A DNA stretch of 64,000 nucleotides from Sepiola atlantica. Its lineage: Eukaryota > Mollusca > Cephalopoda > Sepiida > Sepiolidae. The stretch lies in the NCBI GenBank assembly GCA_963556195.1, contig OY744547.1:1592701-1656700 (forward strand), read 5' to 3'. A program made the position numbers and the translations under genes. Shown here piece after piece: positions 11,210 to 22,457 of the stretch. Below the pieces are notes generated by a model that did not search any database, had not been told where the DNA came from, and saw only the letters and a list, made by a program, of their open reading frames with translations. Position 1 is the first letter of the stretch; each line of letters opens with the position of its first letter.

Positions 11210-11900
11210 TTATTTTTAATGGAGAGCGCTCCAGACAAGGCATGAAGCCGCTTGGTATAAGGAGCTCACAAGAACGAAAGATGATCATCACAAAGACAGG
11301 AGATGCCTATTTACCTTAGTCTTGAAAAGACCAAGGCTATAGGTAGGAGGAAAACAGTCAGCAGGAAGAGAGTTCCACAAGCCTGCGGGTCTTAAAATAA
11401 GATACTGGAATAGGAAGCTATATTTGGGGTAACAAAACAGCGAATTGATTGAGACCACTAGACCAACGAGTCAAACGAGCTGGAACAAAGGAAGCAGGGA
11501 ATGGATCATACAACTCTGAAGAACACATGCCATAATAGTATTTATAGAAAAGACTGAGACTAGCAACATCACGTCTGTGTGAGAGGGTGCAGAGAAGAAA
11601 AGGTGGGGCCAATCAAATCTCAGATACGTTTCTGTACCTTATCAACAACCCTCAAATGGGACAGAGATTCACCAGCCCAAATATGGCAACAGTACTCCAT
11701 ACATGGTCTCATAGTAGATTTGTAGAGATAGACAATAGCCTCAGGTGTGAGAAAGTGTTTGGATCGATAGAGAGAACCGACTTTACGAGAAGCAGAAAGA
11801 GCAATGGATCTAATGTATGAACTTCAAGAAAGATTTGATGAGAGAGAAAGACCAAGAAGTTTCAGAGTCGATTTCTCCTCAAGAGCAAAGCTGAGAATCT
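11210..11900 (-). mobile_element. LINE-A 3' portion, inverted
   Basis: On the minus strand this encodes the LINE-A tail: SHRRDVASLSLFYKYYYGMC, LTRWSS and NQFAV blocks (about 11418-11612), preceded by TMRPCMEYCCHIW-like text (about 11690), and ends at the shared GGCTTCATGCCTTGTCTGG terminus near 11235. Poly-T/poly-A at 11160-11195 is the probable tail. It is very similar to 4545-5215 and to the + strand copy at 40000-40640. Confidence 0.8.
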
Positions 11901-12075
11901 CAGAAGAAAAGTTGTCAGGAAAACATTCTAGGAAGTGATAATGATGGAAATGAGAGAAAGGGATAAAGACTTGGTCAGAGATAGGTTAGGTTGGAAATCA
12001 ATTTCTGAAAGCCATCCAACATATGTCAGCATGTAAAATGGATGTTGAACCGAATATAATGATGATAAGATGTGA
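11900..12075 (+). mobile_element. LINE-C 3' end with GATGATAA tail
   Basis: The text GATAAAGACTTGGTCAGAGA, then TAGGTTAGGTTGGAAATCA, CATCCAACATATGTCAGCAT and a tail of GATGAT-type units matches the end of the LINE-C copy at 35820-35945. It joins directly to the inverted LINE-A copy on its left, so one element inserted into the other. Confidence 0.65.
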
Positions 12076-12282
12076 TGAATATAATTTTTTTCTAATACCC
12101 CTGCATGTGTTTGCGTGTGTGCGTGTGTAGTCTATTAAAGTACACTTAGAATTTATTTGGAATGGGAACAAGCCTCATCACGTATCATTGGCGACCTTAA
12201 CTCAATACTTGATGTTTGTTTATTAAACTGATTTTCCATCTTTTGTATGAATGTTTACTCTGAAATTTTGACAAGCAGACAT

Positions 12283-12311
12283 TTGGCTCTCTCTCTCTCT
12301 CTATCTCCCTC

Positions 12312-12407
<96 letters not shown>

Positions 12408-12645
12408 TTTCTCTCCCTTTTTCTCTCTCTCCCTCTCCTCCTCTCCCTCTCTCTCTTTCTCTCTCCCTCTCTTTCTCTCTCCCTCTCTTTCTCTCTCCCT
12501 CTCTTTCTCTCTCCCTCTCTTTCTCTCTCCCTCTCTTTCTCTCTCCCTCTCTTTCTCTCTCCCTCTCTTTCTCTCTCTTTCTCTCTCCCTCTCTTTCTCT
12601 CCCTCTCTTTCTCCCTCTCTTTCTCCCTCTCTTTCTCCCTCTCTT

Positions 12646-12677
<32 letters not shown>

Positions 12678-12709
12678 TTTTTCTCTCTCTCTTTTTCTCT
12701 CTCTCTCTT

Positions 12710-12740
<31 letters not shown>

Positions 12741-12753
12741 TTCTCTCTTTCTC

Positions 12754-12788
<35 letters not shown>

Positions 12789-12811
12789 CTCTTTCTTTCT
12801 CTCTCTCTCTT

Positions 12812-12842
<31 letters not shown>

Positions 12843-13060
12843 TTCTCTCTCTATCTCTCTTTCTCTCTCTCTCTCTCTTTCTCTCTCTCTATCTTTTTCT
12901 CTCTCTCTATCTTTTTCTCTCTCTCTATCTTTTTCTCTCTCTCTATCTTTTTCTCTCTCTCTATCTCTTTCTCTCTCTCTATCTCTTTCTCTCTCTCTAT
13001 CTCTTTCTCTCTCTCTATCTCTTTCTCTCTCTCTGTCTTTTTGTCTCTCTCTCTCTCTCA
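12283..13060 (+). repeat. CT polypyrimidine microsatellite with internal periodicities
   Basis: Nearly 780 bp of CTCTCT with interspersed CCCTCTCTTTCT and, at 12890-13040, TATCTTTTTCT and TATCTCTTTCT units give a mosaic of short tandem patterns. Very long open frames exist on both strands purely from composition (Ser-Leu repeats or Arg-Glu repeats). No gene is called. Confidence 0.95.
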
Positions 13061-13517
13061 TGTTTTCGAATAACCCAATGTCAAAGTTGAACCAAACAGT
13101 GTATAGTTCATCACACAATCACTTATTTCGTGTTTACGCCTCTTTCTACTGTCATGTAGAACAACCCGATCAAGAAACCCTGGGAATTAACTTTTCTACC
13201 CCCCCCCCCCCAACCTCTGGTTTTATTAGAATCTTTGAAGTTAACAAACCTGAACATACAAAAAAAAACTTTGCATACTAGAGTTTTTGATAGTGCTTAT
13301 GTATTATATAGAAGACAGCTGTCTGTCTGTTTGTCTGTCTGTTTCCAACTATAAGTCATCTACAAAAGAAACAGCCACAAAGTTAGTATATTCTTGATCA
13401 GCGTTGCCCAGAATGAAACATATCTCAAATTTAGAAAACGATATCCATCTTTGACCTTAAACTGCCGTTGATTTTGTTAGGGGGTGTTGATTTGTTTGTT
13501 ACTTTCATGTATTGACT

Positions 13518-13565
13518 AAAGGGAAGTAACTCTGATTTTTTTTTCAAAGTTATTTCCCTTGCACA
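13518..13565. repeat. Small hairpin with AGTTATTTCCCTTG end
   Basis: AAAGGGAAGTAACTCTGA and CAAAGTTATTTCCCTTG form an inverted repeat separated by a short T run. The same CCCTT-terminated motif occurs near 796, 17464, 23435, 43152 and 51670. It resembles the terminus of a short non-autonomous element; function unknown. Confidence 0.5.
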
Positions 13566-14090
13566 AACTTGAGTAATCAATAAAAAAGTGTATGTCCAGA
13601 GAGAAGAATGGGTGGAGGAGAAAGAGGGGGGAAACGGGGTAGGGGGAAAGAGAAAAATAGAGACACATAGAGAGGGGGAAAACGTGGGAGGGGGAAAGAG
13701 AGACGCATAGAGAGGGGTAAAGAGATTGAAGGTTTACTAGAAATATTTTGCTCCGCTAATATGTCTGGTAATATGGTATCTAAGTATTTGCTGGTACTAA
13801 TGATAAAATGATAGATATTTATTGATTTTTAACACCAGTAAAACTAAAATCTATAGATCACCCTCCGACACAAGTGTATTCTTACGTTTGCAAAAATATA
13901 TGCGCATATTACATCGGTTTTTATGGTAATCCGAAAATTTAAAAGAAAAAGACAAAAAACTCTAAATATTTAGAGATTTTACAAGAATCAGAATCAGTAA
14001 TTGTAGGGGGGGGGGGTATTGGAATCGTCCCATCACTAATCTCGAGTTTAGCTTTTTTGCCATTGGCTACTCACATCTCTAGACCTACTT

Positions 14091-14424
14091 GGTCTTTTGG
14101 CTAAGATCAAAATGTAGTATCTGTTCCGATGGATACTGCACCCCATAGACTGGTATTGTCTTGGCCTTCGGGTCTTGATTTATGCCGGTCAATGGGTCTG
14201 TCCTGTGCAGTTCTGGGAGGTCCACCTTCCTAGGCTTTGCCTCCCCTCTTTAGGGAGGAGTAAGTTTATTGCTTACTGTCTGAGGCGCCTCTACCGGGGA
14301 ATGCCGACGGGGCTACCCAGGCAATTTTTAAATCCCACTTTCCCGACCAGACCTTGGGTCACATCTTACTTGTGGGAGTAAGATAAAAACTGGCCTTGTG
14401 CCTAACTCCTGGAGAGGAGTAAAT
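14091..14424 (+). mobile_element. U2-snRNA-headed SINE-like repeat, copy 1 (short form)
   Basis: The head GGTCTTTTGGCTAAGATCAA then AATGTAGTATCTGTTC corresponds to the conserved 5' region of U2 snRNA, including the branch-site-pairing GUAGUA. It is followed by a unique body (CTTGGCCTTCGGGTCTTGAT, TGCAGTTCTGGGAGGTCC, GAGGCGCCTCTACCGGGGAA) and a conserved end CTAACTCCTGGAGAGGAGTA. No Sm site or U2 3' half is present, so it is not a U2 gene. Copies lie at 32781, 33125, 39245, 42735 and 62585. The mobilising LINE is unknown. Confidence 0.8.
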
Positions 14425-14439
14425 CAATACTCACATCTC

Positions 14440-15225
14440 TAAACAACTTTTTGTGGAAGAAAAAATGTTCCTAATTTAATTGTAATGATGAACGCTAAAG
14501 AATGCTATTTACTCTTTTTTCTTTCTTAAAAAAAAAAATTATTAAAAATGTTTTTAATTTTTTTTTTTTATTTAATAAAACTTTTTTTTTTACCAAATTT
14601 TTTTAGTTAATTTAAAATTTTCATTTTTTCTTTTTAATTTAAAAAATTTTTTTTAATTTTTTTTTTTTTTTTAGTTAATAAAATTTAAAAAAATTTTTTT
14701 AATCACTCATTACCAAAAGCCACTCAAATATAAGAATTAATGAGATTAAAAGATATTTTGAGATGAGATGATTGAAAATGATGATGGAATAAACTAAGTT
14801 TGATTTCTGACAAATATTTGACGACGACTATGTTGTAATCTGCAGGGAAGCAGTTCTCAATTTCAGCTTTTTTTTTTTTACCCTTCGATACCCACAGCCC
14901 AGAGTTTATGACCCCGATGGGTGAAAGCTCTGCCCTGGACATATGATTAGATTGCATGCTACAGATGTGTAATTTTTATTTTATTTTTTTCTTCAGCAAT
15001 ATCTTAAGGATTGGTTGGAAATTATTTATAGGGTTTTAGCCGAATTTTATTACTCTGAAAAAACTTTACATAAAACCCTCTTTTAGTACGAAAAAAATAA
15101 CATTAAACATTAAAACCAGTAAGTTATAGGAAATTTAATTGTCTACGAAAAACTTAGAAAAAAACCAAGATGACCTTGAAAAACATTTACCGATATGTAA
15201 ATAAATTTTAAGATAACACTCAAGT
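14440..15225. other. AT-rich, no gene seen
   Basis: Long A and T runs (14525-14705) dominate. Text near 14715-14960 (GAATAAACTAAGTTTGAT, TCTGCAGGGAAGCAGT) resembles 31565-31665 and marks an old dispersed LINE-like repeat. No exon was found. Confidence 0.45.
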
Positions 15226-15228
15226 AGG

Positions 15229-15460
15229 TATCCCAAACCAAAAATTTATTTTCTATAGTAGCTATCGCAAACCAAAAAATTATTTTCAGTAGTAGCTATC
15301 CCAAACCAAAAATTTATTTTCTATAGTAGCTATATCCCAAACCAAAAATTTATTTTCTATAGTAGCTATATCCCAAACCAAAAATTTATTTTCTATAGTA
15401 GCTATATCCCAAACCAAAAATTTATTTTCTATAGTAGCTATCCCAAACCAAATTTTTTTA
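15229..15460. repeat. Tandem repeat, about 36-bp unit, six copies
   Basis: The unit CCCAAACCAAAAATTTATTT followed by TCTATAGTAGCTATAT is repeated six times. Inner copies carry an extra AT in AGCTATATCCC and outer ones read AGCTATCCC or AGCTATCGC. On the minus strand it is open (VWDIATIENKFL repeats), a consequence of the unit length. Confidence 0.9.
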
Positions 15461-16099
15461 TTTTCATTATATCTAAAAACTTGTGGCCACATAGATCTTT
15501 GCAAAACATAAACAATGATACCAAATTTTTTTTGCTAGGACAATTAGCCATCAAATTTGTTTAAAGTTTGTTCGAAATTAGAAAATGGTCCATCTTGTGC
15601 GCTATTAACCCAAATTTCAGTGTATAATTAAAAAGGCTTTAAACGAGTGAAAAACCCTTCTAAATGTTATGTCATTTTGTAGTAAATAAAGATTAATCAG
15701 GATGGATTAATAATTGCAAGTTCGAATCTTCATATAAAATTTATTTCTACAGCTAACACATTGAATCTTCTTAATATGATTAGAGATTAACCTAGATTTT
15801 TTTTTCTTTTTATAATAAAATAAAAAAATTTAAAAATTAGATTCGGACAATGTTAAAACAGACAGAAACACAATTTGATAATAGGGCAAAAATTTAATTC
15901 ACTAAAGTTTTCAACTTGGATTGGTTTTGAAAGACAACTACCCTATATTAAGCCCACCATATTAATAAGTGGTCCCTTTTCTTTAAGATGGGACGGTTTT
16001 TATATATGCAGAGACACAAACACCAATATTGAAAAATAAATCGTTCATCACTGAAAATAGTAACCTAACTTGAAATAACCTGAGGGGGGGGGGGGCAAA

Positions 16100-16310
16100 A
16101 ATTAAACGGCTGCTGTGATAAGGGCCAGATTTATAGGGGAGTTAGGCAGCAAGATATTTGTTCACATTACATTTAAATTTCTGCATGTTGGTATGATCGG
16201 GTAAACAGGGAGCAGGAAGGGAATTCCAAAGGCAAGCTGCCAAAGCTTCTGTGTTTACATGCTTCCCGCAGCAGCAAGATATGAAACAAATGTCAGGCCA
16301 TAATAATGTA
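16100..16310 (-). mobile_element. LINE-D fragment, inverted
   Basis: Text such as TTTCTGCATGTTGGTATGAT, ACAGGGAGCAGGAAGGGA and ATTCCAAAGGC matches 24710-24765 and 34310-34360, where the minus strand encodes a LINE C-terminal tail with LWNSLPAPCF. The frame is broken here. Confidence 0.6.
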
Positions 16311-16499
16311 AGCTGAAACAGCTAATACACTGGGATGTTATATTATGTTACCTCAACTAATTTCTCTCTTGATTGTGTGTTGATTTGATGTTGTAATGAG
16401 TAGTTTAATCAAAAACCAACCAGTAATGAAAGGTGAAAATCAATCATCCTCCAAACAACAAACTAAGAGAAAGACTTGCACATTTATAAAGAGAAAGAT

Positions 16500-16535
16500 T
16501 AAATTTTTATATAGAGGAGTATTATATATATATAA

Positions 16536-16571
<36 letters not shown>

Positions 16572-16651
16572 GAGAGAGAGAGGAGTATTAGAAGGCTATC
16601 GCAATGCAAGAAATGGAAATATGTCGCCATTGAGAAGTAAGACAAAAACAA

Positions 16652-16690
<39 letters not shown>
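16500..16690. repeat. TA/TG/GA compound microsatellites
   Basis: Two TA tracts (16526-16570 mixed with GT and GA repeats, and 16654-16690) flank a short non-repetitive segment. No coding content was seen between 16310 and 17730, which otherwise is AT-rich with poly-T and poly-G runs (G run at 16997-17004). Confidence 0.85.
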
Positions 16691-16693
<3 letters not shown>

Positions 16694-17732
16694 TAATTTT
16701 TTTATAGCAAATCTTACTTGATTAGGTAAGACTTGAACACTGATGTAATGTGTGTGACTGTGTTCCATAATATATTTCGAGGAAGACCTCTTTATCAAAT
16801 GGTGGGTGTTTCAAATCTCTAAAACACGTGCGGAATGGTAATATTGCTTACAACGCAGTAAATATTAATATCCGCAGCAAATAAAACTAAAACTAAATGC
16901 TTTTTTTTTTCCTCAATATTTCAGATTTGGCTTAAATGATGAAGTGTTATATTTGTTTAAAAAAATTAACTATTTAAATATATTTTTTTGTGAAGGGGGG
17001 GGGGCAGTAGGGATAGAGGTAACAGATAAGAGTGGTGTTGAATTAATTTTTTTTTCTTAACATTATCTATTTAATTTTTTTTTTTTTTTATTATATACTG
17101 TTATTTTTTTTATTTTTTATTCTTACTTTTAAATTTAATTTTTTATTTAAATTAAACTTTTAGATTAAATTTTGTTTGCATAAAAATTGAATCAAAATAA
17201 CCCCCCAAAATAAACGAGTTTTCAAAAGTTGAAATTGAAGGGAATTTCATTATATTTATCCATTTTAGTACACTAGGCTGGTTTGTGATACCTACTCCAA
17301 GCTTTACTATTTAAAAAAAAAAAATGGTAATGTTTTTCTTTGCTTTTGGTTACTTATGGGTTATTGCAACTTGTTAAACCTGGTTTTCTCTTGAATTTGT
17401 ATAGCAAGAAAATGTTACCAATTTTAGTTTTTTTTGTATTTAAAAAAAAATATAAAATTCGGAGTTATCTCCCTTGATTTAAGTTTCCTTTTTTTTTTTC
17501 GCGTGAACGATTAGACTAGCTATAACTTAGTTATTTTAATGTATACATTTTTATTAATTATTATTATTATTATTATTATTACTAAACCATGGTTTTTAAG
17601 TAACAATAAGTTCAGAAGCAATGAAACCTTGGCCAAACCATTTAACTGTAAATAATTTCTTATCAATTAAGATATTATCGTTTCTTCTTCACAACGTCCG
17701 ATCTCACCAATATTTTCTTCGTTGTCTCTCAG

Positions 17733-17870
17733 AAAAGAACCTTTTTAATTGAAAACTCATCAGACAGTGACAGCCAATCGGACACATCTTCCGCCAGTCT
17801 CAGCAGTAACGAATCTTCAGCCTCATTTGATACCAGTGATGATGATGATGATGATGAACCAAAACATTTG
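17733..17870 (+). CDS. BAZ2B: BAZ2 exon: Ser/Asp acidic segment
   Basis: An acceptor TTCGTTGTCTCTCAG ends at 17732 and a GTAAAT donor follows 17870. The 138-bp exon is phase 0 on both sides and encodes 46 residues: KRTFLIENSSDSDSQSDTSS, several more Ser, then FDTSDDDDDDEPKHL. Ser/Asp/Glu clusters of this type precede the MBD domain in BAZ2B. The next supported exon on this strand is 24.6 kb downstream, and I saw no intervening + strand exon. The donor is only moderately strong (GTAAAT). Confidence 0.78.
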
Positions 17871-18359
17871 GTAAATTCCGAAATCTATTCCATACTTGGG
17901 CAGTCCGTCAGTTTATCCGTTATCCATCTTTCCATGTCTGTTTCCGTTTGCTTTTCCATTTGTCCCCCGCCGTTTTGTAATAATTTCTCCGCGTTCAATT
18001 ATTGTGATTTTTTCAGTCTCAGTTGTTCCCTAAAAAAAATTTCCATAAATAATCGGAATTATAAAAAAACGCACAAATACCCCGTCATACAGGCTGCTGA
18101 CGATATTTGTTTGCAAGATTAATCGTGGAGGGGGAGGGGGGGTAGAACCCGCTTTTCAAGATTTATTTATTAAACTTGTTCTTTGGTTTTGATGACAGCC
18201 TTGGGGTGGTCTCAAAACCGGCCACAGACTTTCATCACTGTCCCTCGACTTAAACCCCCCCCCCCTCCCCAAAGGCTTTGATGATTCTTGCCATTGGCTC
18301 ATTTTTTTGGTGTTGCAGCAGGATCTCTTGTGCCCACACACTTGGACATTCACGCCTTG

Positions 18360-18990
18360 GTCTTCTCGCAGGTATGGCAAGGTGCTGAGTCTTGCCGCAC
18401 GTATGGCTTACCTGCGTCTACTCTGAACCATCAGCGTTCGTCTTGAGACCCAAGCTGGCTTCAGTGTCGATGATCTCCTAAACTCCGGCGTTCTGACTTT
18501 GTCAGATGTCGATTGTGCGTTTTTCTCACTGATGTCGCTTCGTAGTCGAATCCTCGATCTTTCAATTCCTTTCTAACTTTTTCGACCATCCACCCTGCTG
18601 ACACTGAGGAAGTCTGAAATCTCTCGATTTGTTCTCTTAACACCGATTCCAGGGAGACCTATCAAAGGCCTTTCAATAAGGTCTGGTACAAATACTGGCT
18701 TTACAAACTTGCTAGCTATGCAATATCTAGCAATGTTTTCGTAATAATCAAATTCTTTCTCTCTGATAGGTTTATAGGAGTAATTGTTGATGGGCAGAAG
18801 TCTGAAGCACATGGTATCAATGTTGGTGTGTCTCAAGGCTCTTTTCTGGGCTCAACTCTCTTCCTGATGTCCAATGATCTTCTAAGTGTTGGGGGAAACG
18901 TTTTTGCTACCACCTATATGGAATATGTTTTGAGGAGAGTCGAAGATAATGGTGTAAATGTAATATTTAGTGTTAGCTGGAGAAAAATAA
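18360..18990 (+). mobile_element. Non-LTR retrotransposon reverse transcriptase fragment, degenerate
   Basis: In the + frames the text reads AFNKVWYKYWLYKLAS (about 18670), FVIIKFFLSDRFIGVIVDG (about 18740) and GVSQGSFLGSTLFLMSNDLL (from 18825). This is the palm region of a Jockey/CR1-type reverse transcriptase (xVPQGSxLGPxLFLxFINDL). The catalytic Asp-Asp box is not recognisable afterwards, and stops and frame changes interrupt the upstream part. It differs in sequence from LINE-A, so it is another family. Confidence 0.8.
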
Positions 18991-19099
18991 TAACAAATTT
19001 ACTAAGCGTAATATAGTGGTGAGTTTAGTAGCCTGTGATGCATGTGGTTATTTTCCTATTCTTCGAGAAGGTACAGGGGAAAAATTGTCTTGACTTTAT

Positions 19100-19490
19100 A
19101 TATTAGATTTTACTTGACTTCAGTGTAATTTGATGGTGGCGTCCATATAAAATATTTCGGGGAAAAAATCCCTTCATCAGATGTATGTTCAATTCTTTTT
19201 TTACAATGCTTCAAGCAAACTACATCGACCTTTTTAAAAGAAAAAAAAACAATGTATAAAATTAGCAGTTGAAAATTGCGAACAAATATCCTCTGCAGCC
19301 TGTAGTAAATATATTTCCTTGTTACATCTTGTCGTACTACGAGCTGTCTTTTGTCACAAATGAAATCTCTTCCGCTTCTGAGATCAATTACAAACACGCT
19401 AAGCGTTGGCCCCTTTTTGCTATCAAGTCCATCATTCAAGCATCGAAACTGGGCACGTTCATTTCGAATCCTTAATATCAGAATTATAAA
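19100..19490. other. Possible old repeat, no gene
   Basis: The segment includes TTCGGGGAAAAAATCCCTTC and CATCAGATGTATGTTC, reminiscent of dispersed-repeat text but not matched convincingly to another copy here. A short minus-strand frame lacks recognisable domains. Confidence 0.3.
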
Positions 19491-19519
19491 CAGACCTGGT
19501 AAGTAAAATGGTTCCGATA

Positions 19520-20382
19520 CTGCTGCTAACTAAACTGCTGCTACTATCATAACTAAACTGCTGCTACTACCATAACTAAACTGCTGCTACTACCATAACT
19601 AAACTGCTGCTACTACCATAACTAAACTGCTGCTACTACCATAACTAAACTGCTGCTACTACCATAACTAAACTGCTGCTACTACCATAACTAAACTGCT
19701 GCTACTACCAAAACTAAACTGCTGCTACTACCATAACTAAACTGCTGCTACTACCATAACTAAACTGCTGCTACTACCATAACTAAACTGCTGCTACTAC
19801 CAAAACTAAACTGCTGCTACTACCATAACTAAACTGCTGCTACTACCATAACTAAACTGCTGCTACTACCATAACTAAACTGCTGCTACTACCATAACTA
19901 AACTGCTGCTACTACCATAACTAAACTGCTGCTACTACCATAACTAAACTGCTGCTACTACCATAACTAAACTGCTGCTACTACCATAACTAAACTGCTG
20001 CTACTACCATAACTAAACTGCTGCTACTACCATAACTAAACTGCTGCTACTACCATAACTAAACTGCTGCTACTACCATAACTAAACTGCTGCTACTACC
20101 AAAACTAAACTGCTGCTACTACCAAAACTAAACTGCTGCTACTACCATAACTAAACTGCTGCTACTACCATAACTAAACTGCTGCTACTACCATAACTAA
20201 ACTGCTGCTACTACCATAACTAAACTGCTGCTACTACCATAACTAAACTGCTGCTACTACCAAAACTAAACTGCTGCTACTACCAAAACTAAACTGCTGC
20301 TACTACCAAAACTAAACTGCTGCTACTACCATAACTAAACTGCTGCTACTACCATAACTAAACTGCTGCTACTACCATAACT
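19520..20382. repeat. 23-bp tandem array, about 37 copies
   Basis: The unit ACTAAACTGCTGCTACTACC plus ATA repeats almost perfectly for about 860 bp. The commonest variant replaces CATAAC by CAAAAC, in single copies or short runs (for example 20095-20125 and 20260-20310), showing local spread of a mutation. The ends are sharp. No open frame runs through, since 23 is not a multiple of three. Confidence 0.97.
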
Positions 20383-20694
20383 TCTACCGTTATTAATCCG
20401 CTGTATAATTTCACCTTATTTGAAGATTTTTTTTTAACGAAACAATCAACTTTATAATAAACGTAACGATGATACATACGGGTTATTTAAACGTTTTGGA
20501 ACCGAAAAGCAACAAGAACGGAATAAAAAGTAATAAAGTAATAGCAGAAAAAAAAACACAAGGAATTCAGTTTATTCACTTTCATTGACATTGTCACATA
20601 TCGAAGAAAAAAAACCCGTACGAGCATCATTCGAAAAAAAAATCTCGACATGTGATATTTTATGAAGCTGTGCTTCTATTGTTATTAATTTTTG

Positions 20695-21345
20695 ATAGCG
20701 GTAACAATATTTTCGGACCACCCTGTAAATTTTGGTCCAGGTAATAATACTTTCGGACCACCCCGTAAATTTTGGTCCAGGTAATAATACTTTCGGACCA
20801 CCCTGTAAATTTTGGTCGAGGTAATAAAGCTTTCGGACCACTCTGTAAACTTTGGTCGAGGTAAAAAATGCTTTCAGGCTACCTTGTTTTTTATTTTTGG
20901 GGAAGTAATAAGGCTTTCAAACCACCCTGTACTTTTTGGTCAGGGTAACAAGACTTTCGTACTATCCTTTATTTTTTGTGTTAGGTTAAAGACTTTCAGA
21001 CCACTCCATACTTTTTGTGTCAGGGTAAAAAGACTTTCGGACCACTCAATACTTTTTGTATCAGGATAAAAAGACTTTCGGACCACTCCATACTTTTTGT
21101 GTCAGGATAAAAAGACTTTTGAACCAGTAAATACTTTTCGTGTCAGGATAAAAAGACTTTTGGACCACTAAATACTTTTTGTGTTAGGGTAAAAAGACGT
21201 TCGAACCACTCAATACTTTTTGTGTCTAGGTAAAAAGACGTTCGAACCACTCAATACTTTTTGTGTCTAGGTAAAAAGACTTTCGGACCACTAAATACTT
21301 TTTGTGTCAAGATAAAAAGACTTTCGGACCACTAAATACTGTAAT
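20695..21345. repeat. Degenerate 40-bp tandem array, about 16 copies
   Basis: The unit CTTTCGGACCACCCTGTAAA followed by TTTTGGTCCAGGTAATAATA drifts to CTTTCGGACCACTCAATACT and TTTTGTGTCAGGATAAAAAGA. Similarity decays from left to right in blocks, with several neighbouring units sharing the same changes. It begins about 310 bp after the 23-bp array. Confidence 0.9.
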
Positions 21346-21845
21346 TTTCAGACTATTGTGTACTTTCCTTTTGCTAAAATAACTAAATCCAACCTCTATC
21401 TGCTTAAAAAAATAGGATACAGCTTTTAATATTTTACATATGAAAACTTTAAATAAGGTGTTTATACAAAATAATTTTCTTTTTTCAAATACTTTTATAA
21501 TAAAACTTAAAACCCTGACTAACAGTTCCAATAGTGATAATTGCTGCCATCATCATCATCATTATCATCATCATCATCATCATCATCACCTTCATTTTTG
21601 ACTGACAATATCTTAATTACGTTCTTGATAACAATCTTGTTTTATAAGCCCAATTGAAGAACCTAAAATTCATAGAAAAAGTGTTTTTTTATTCAGATTA
21701 GCATATTTTTTACCTCCTTTTTTCACCATCTTTTTGTTTTACCCCCCCTTTTTGCCTCCACTTTTTTACCCCCACCTTTTTACCATCCCTTTACTTTTAC
21801 ATTTTTTGCATTCTTTTTTTACCATTTCTTTCTCTTTTTATTATC

Positions 21846-22190
21846 TTTTTGTTTATCTTCATTTTACCAGCATTTTGTTTATCTTCATTTTACCAGCATT
21901 TTGTTTATCTTCATTTTACCAGCATTTTGTTTATCTTCATTTTACCAGCATTTTGGTTTTTAGCCCCATTTTACCAGCATTTTGGTTTTTTAGCTCCATT
22001 TTACCAGCATTTTGTTTTTTAGCTCCATTTTACCAGCATTTTGGGTTTTTAGCTCCATTTTACCAGCATTTTGGGTTTTTAGCTCCATTTTACCAGCATT
22101 TTGGGTTTTTAGCTCCATTTTTACCAGCATTTTGGGTTTTTAGCTCCATTTTTACCAGCATTTTGGGTTTTTAGCTCCATTTTACCAGCT
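21846..22190. repeat. Tandem array, 27-33 bp T-rich unit
   Basis: Units built from TTTTACCAGCATTTTG plus either TTTATCTTCA or GGTTTTTAGCTCCA repeat about 12 times. The two versions are segregated: the first four carry TTTATCTTCA, the rest TTTTTAGCTCCA. Confidence 0.9.
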
Positions 22191-22457
22191 TATACCATAT
22201 TCTTACCATCTTTTTTTACCATTTTCTTTTTATTAGAAATGACCCCAAATATGATCTAATCAATATCAACGCATGAACAAACTGTGGTTTAGACGTTGGT
22301 TAAAGTCGATTTTGTTTTCTAACAATGCAGCAGAAATCACTAATTGAAAAGATTTATAAAAGATGATGTGCCGTTTCTAATTGAATCTATCGAGCAAATC
22401 AAAATTAGCATTACTTTATATACACGAAATATACACATTGCTAAGATATCAAAAATG

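Noticed and set aside
12247..13281. 344-codon Ser-Leu frame and its Arg-Glu counterpart
   Set aside because: Pure CT microsatellite; composition alone explains the open frames.
14091..14424. A functional U2 snRNA gene
   Set aside because: Only the first 40 bases or so resemble U2. The Sm site, 3' stem-loops and upstream promoter elements are missing, and the body is a repeated unrelated sequence.
21734..22174. Phe/Pro-rich membrane-like frame
   Set aside because: It translates a T-rich tandem repeat; no start context or conserved feature.
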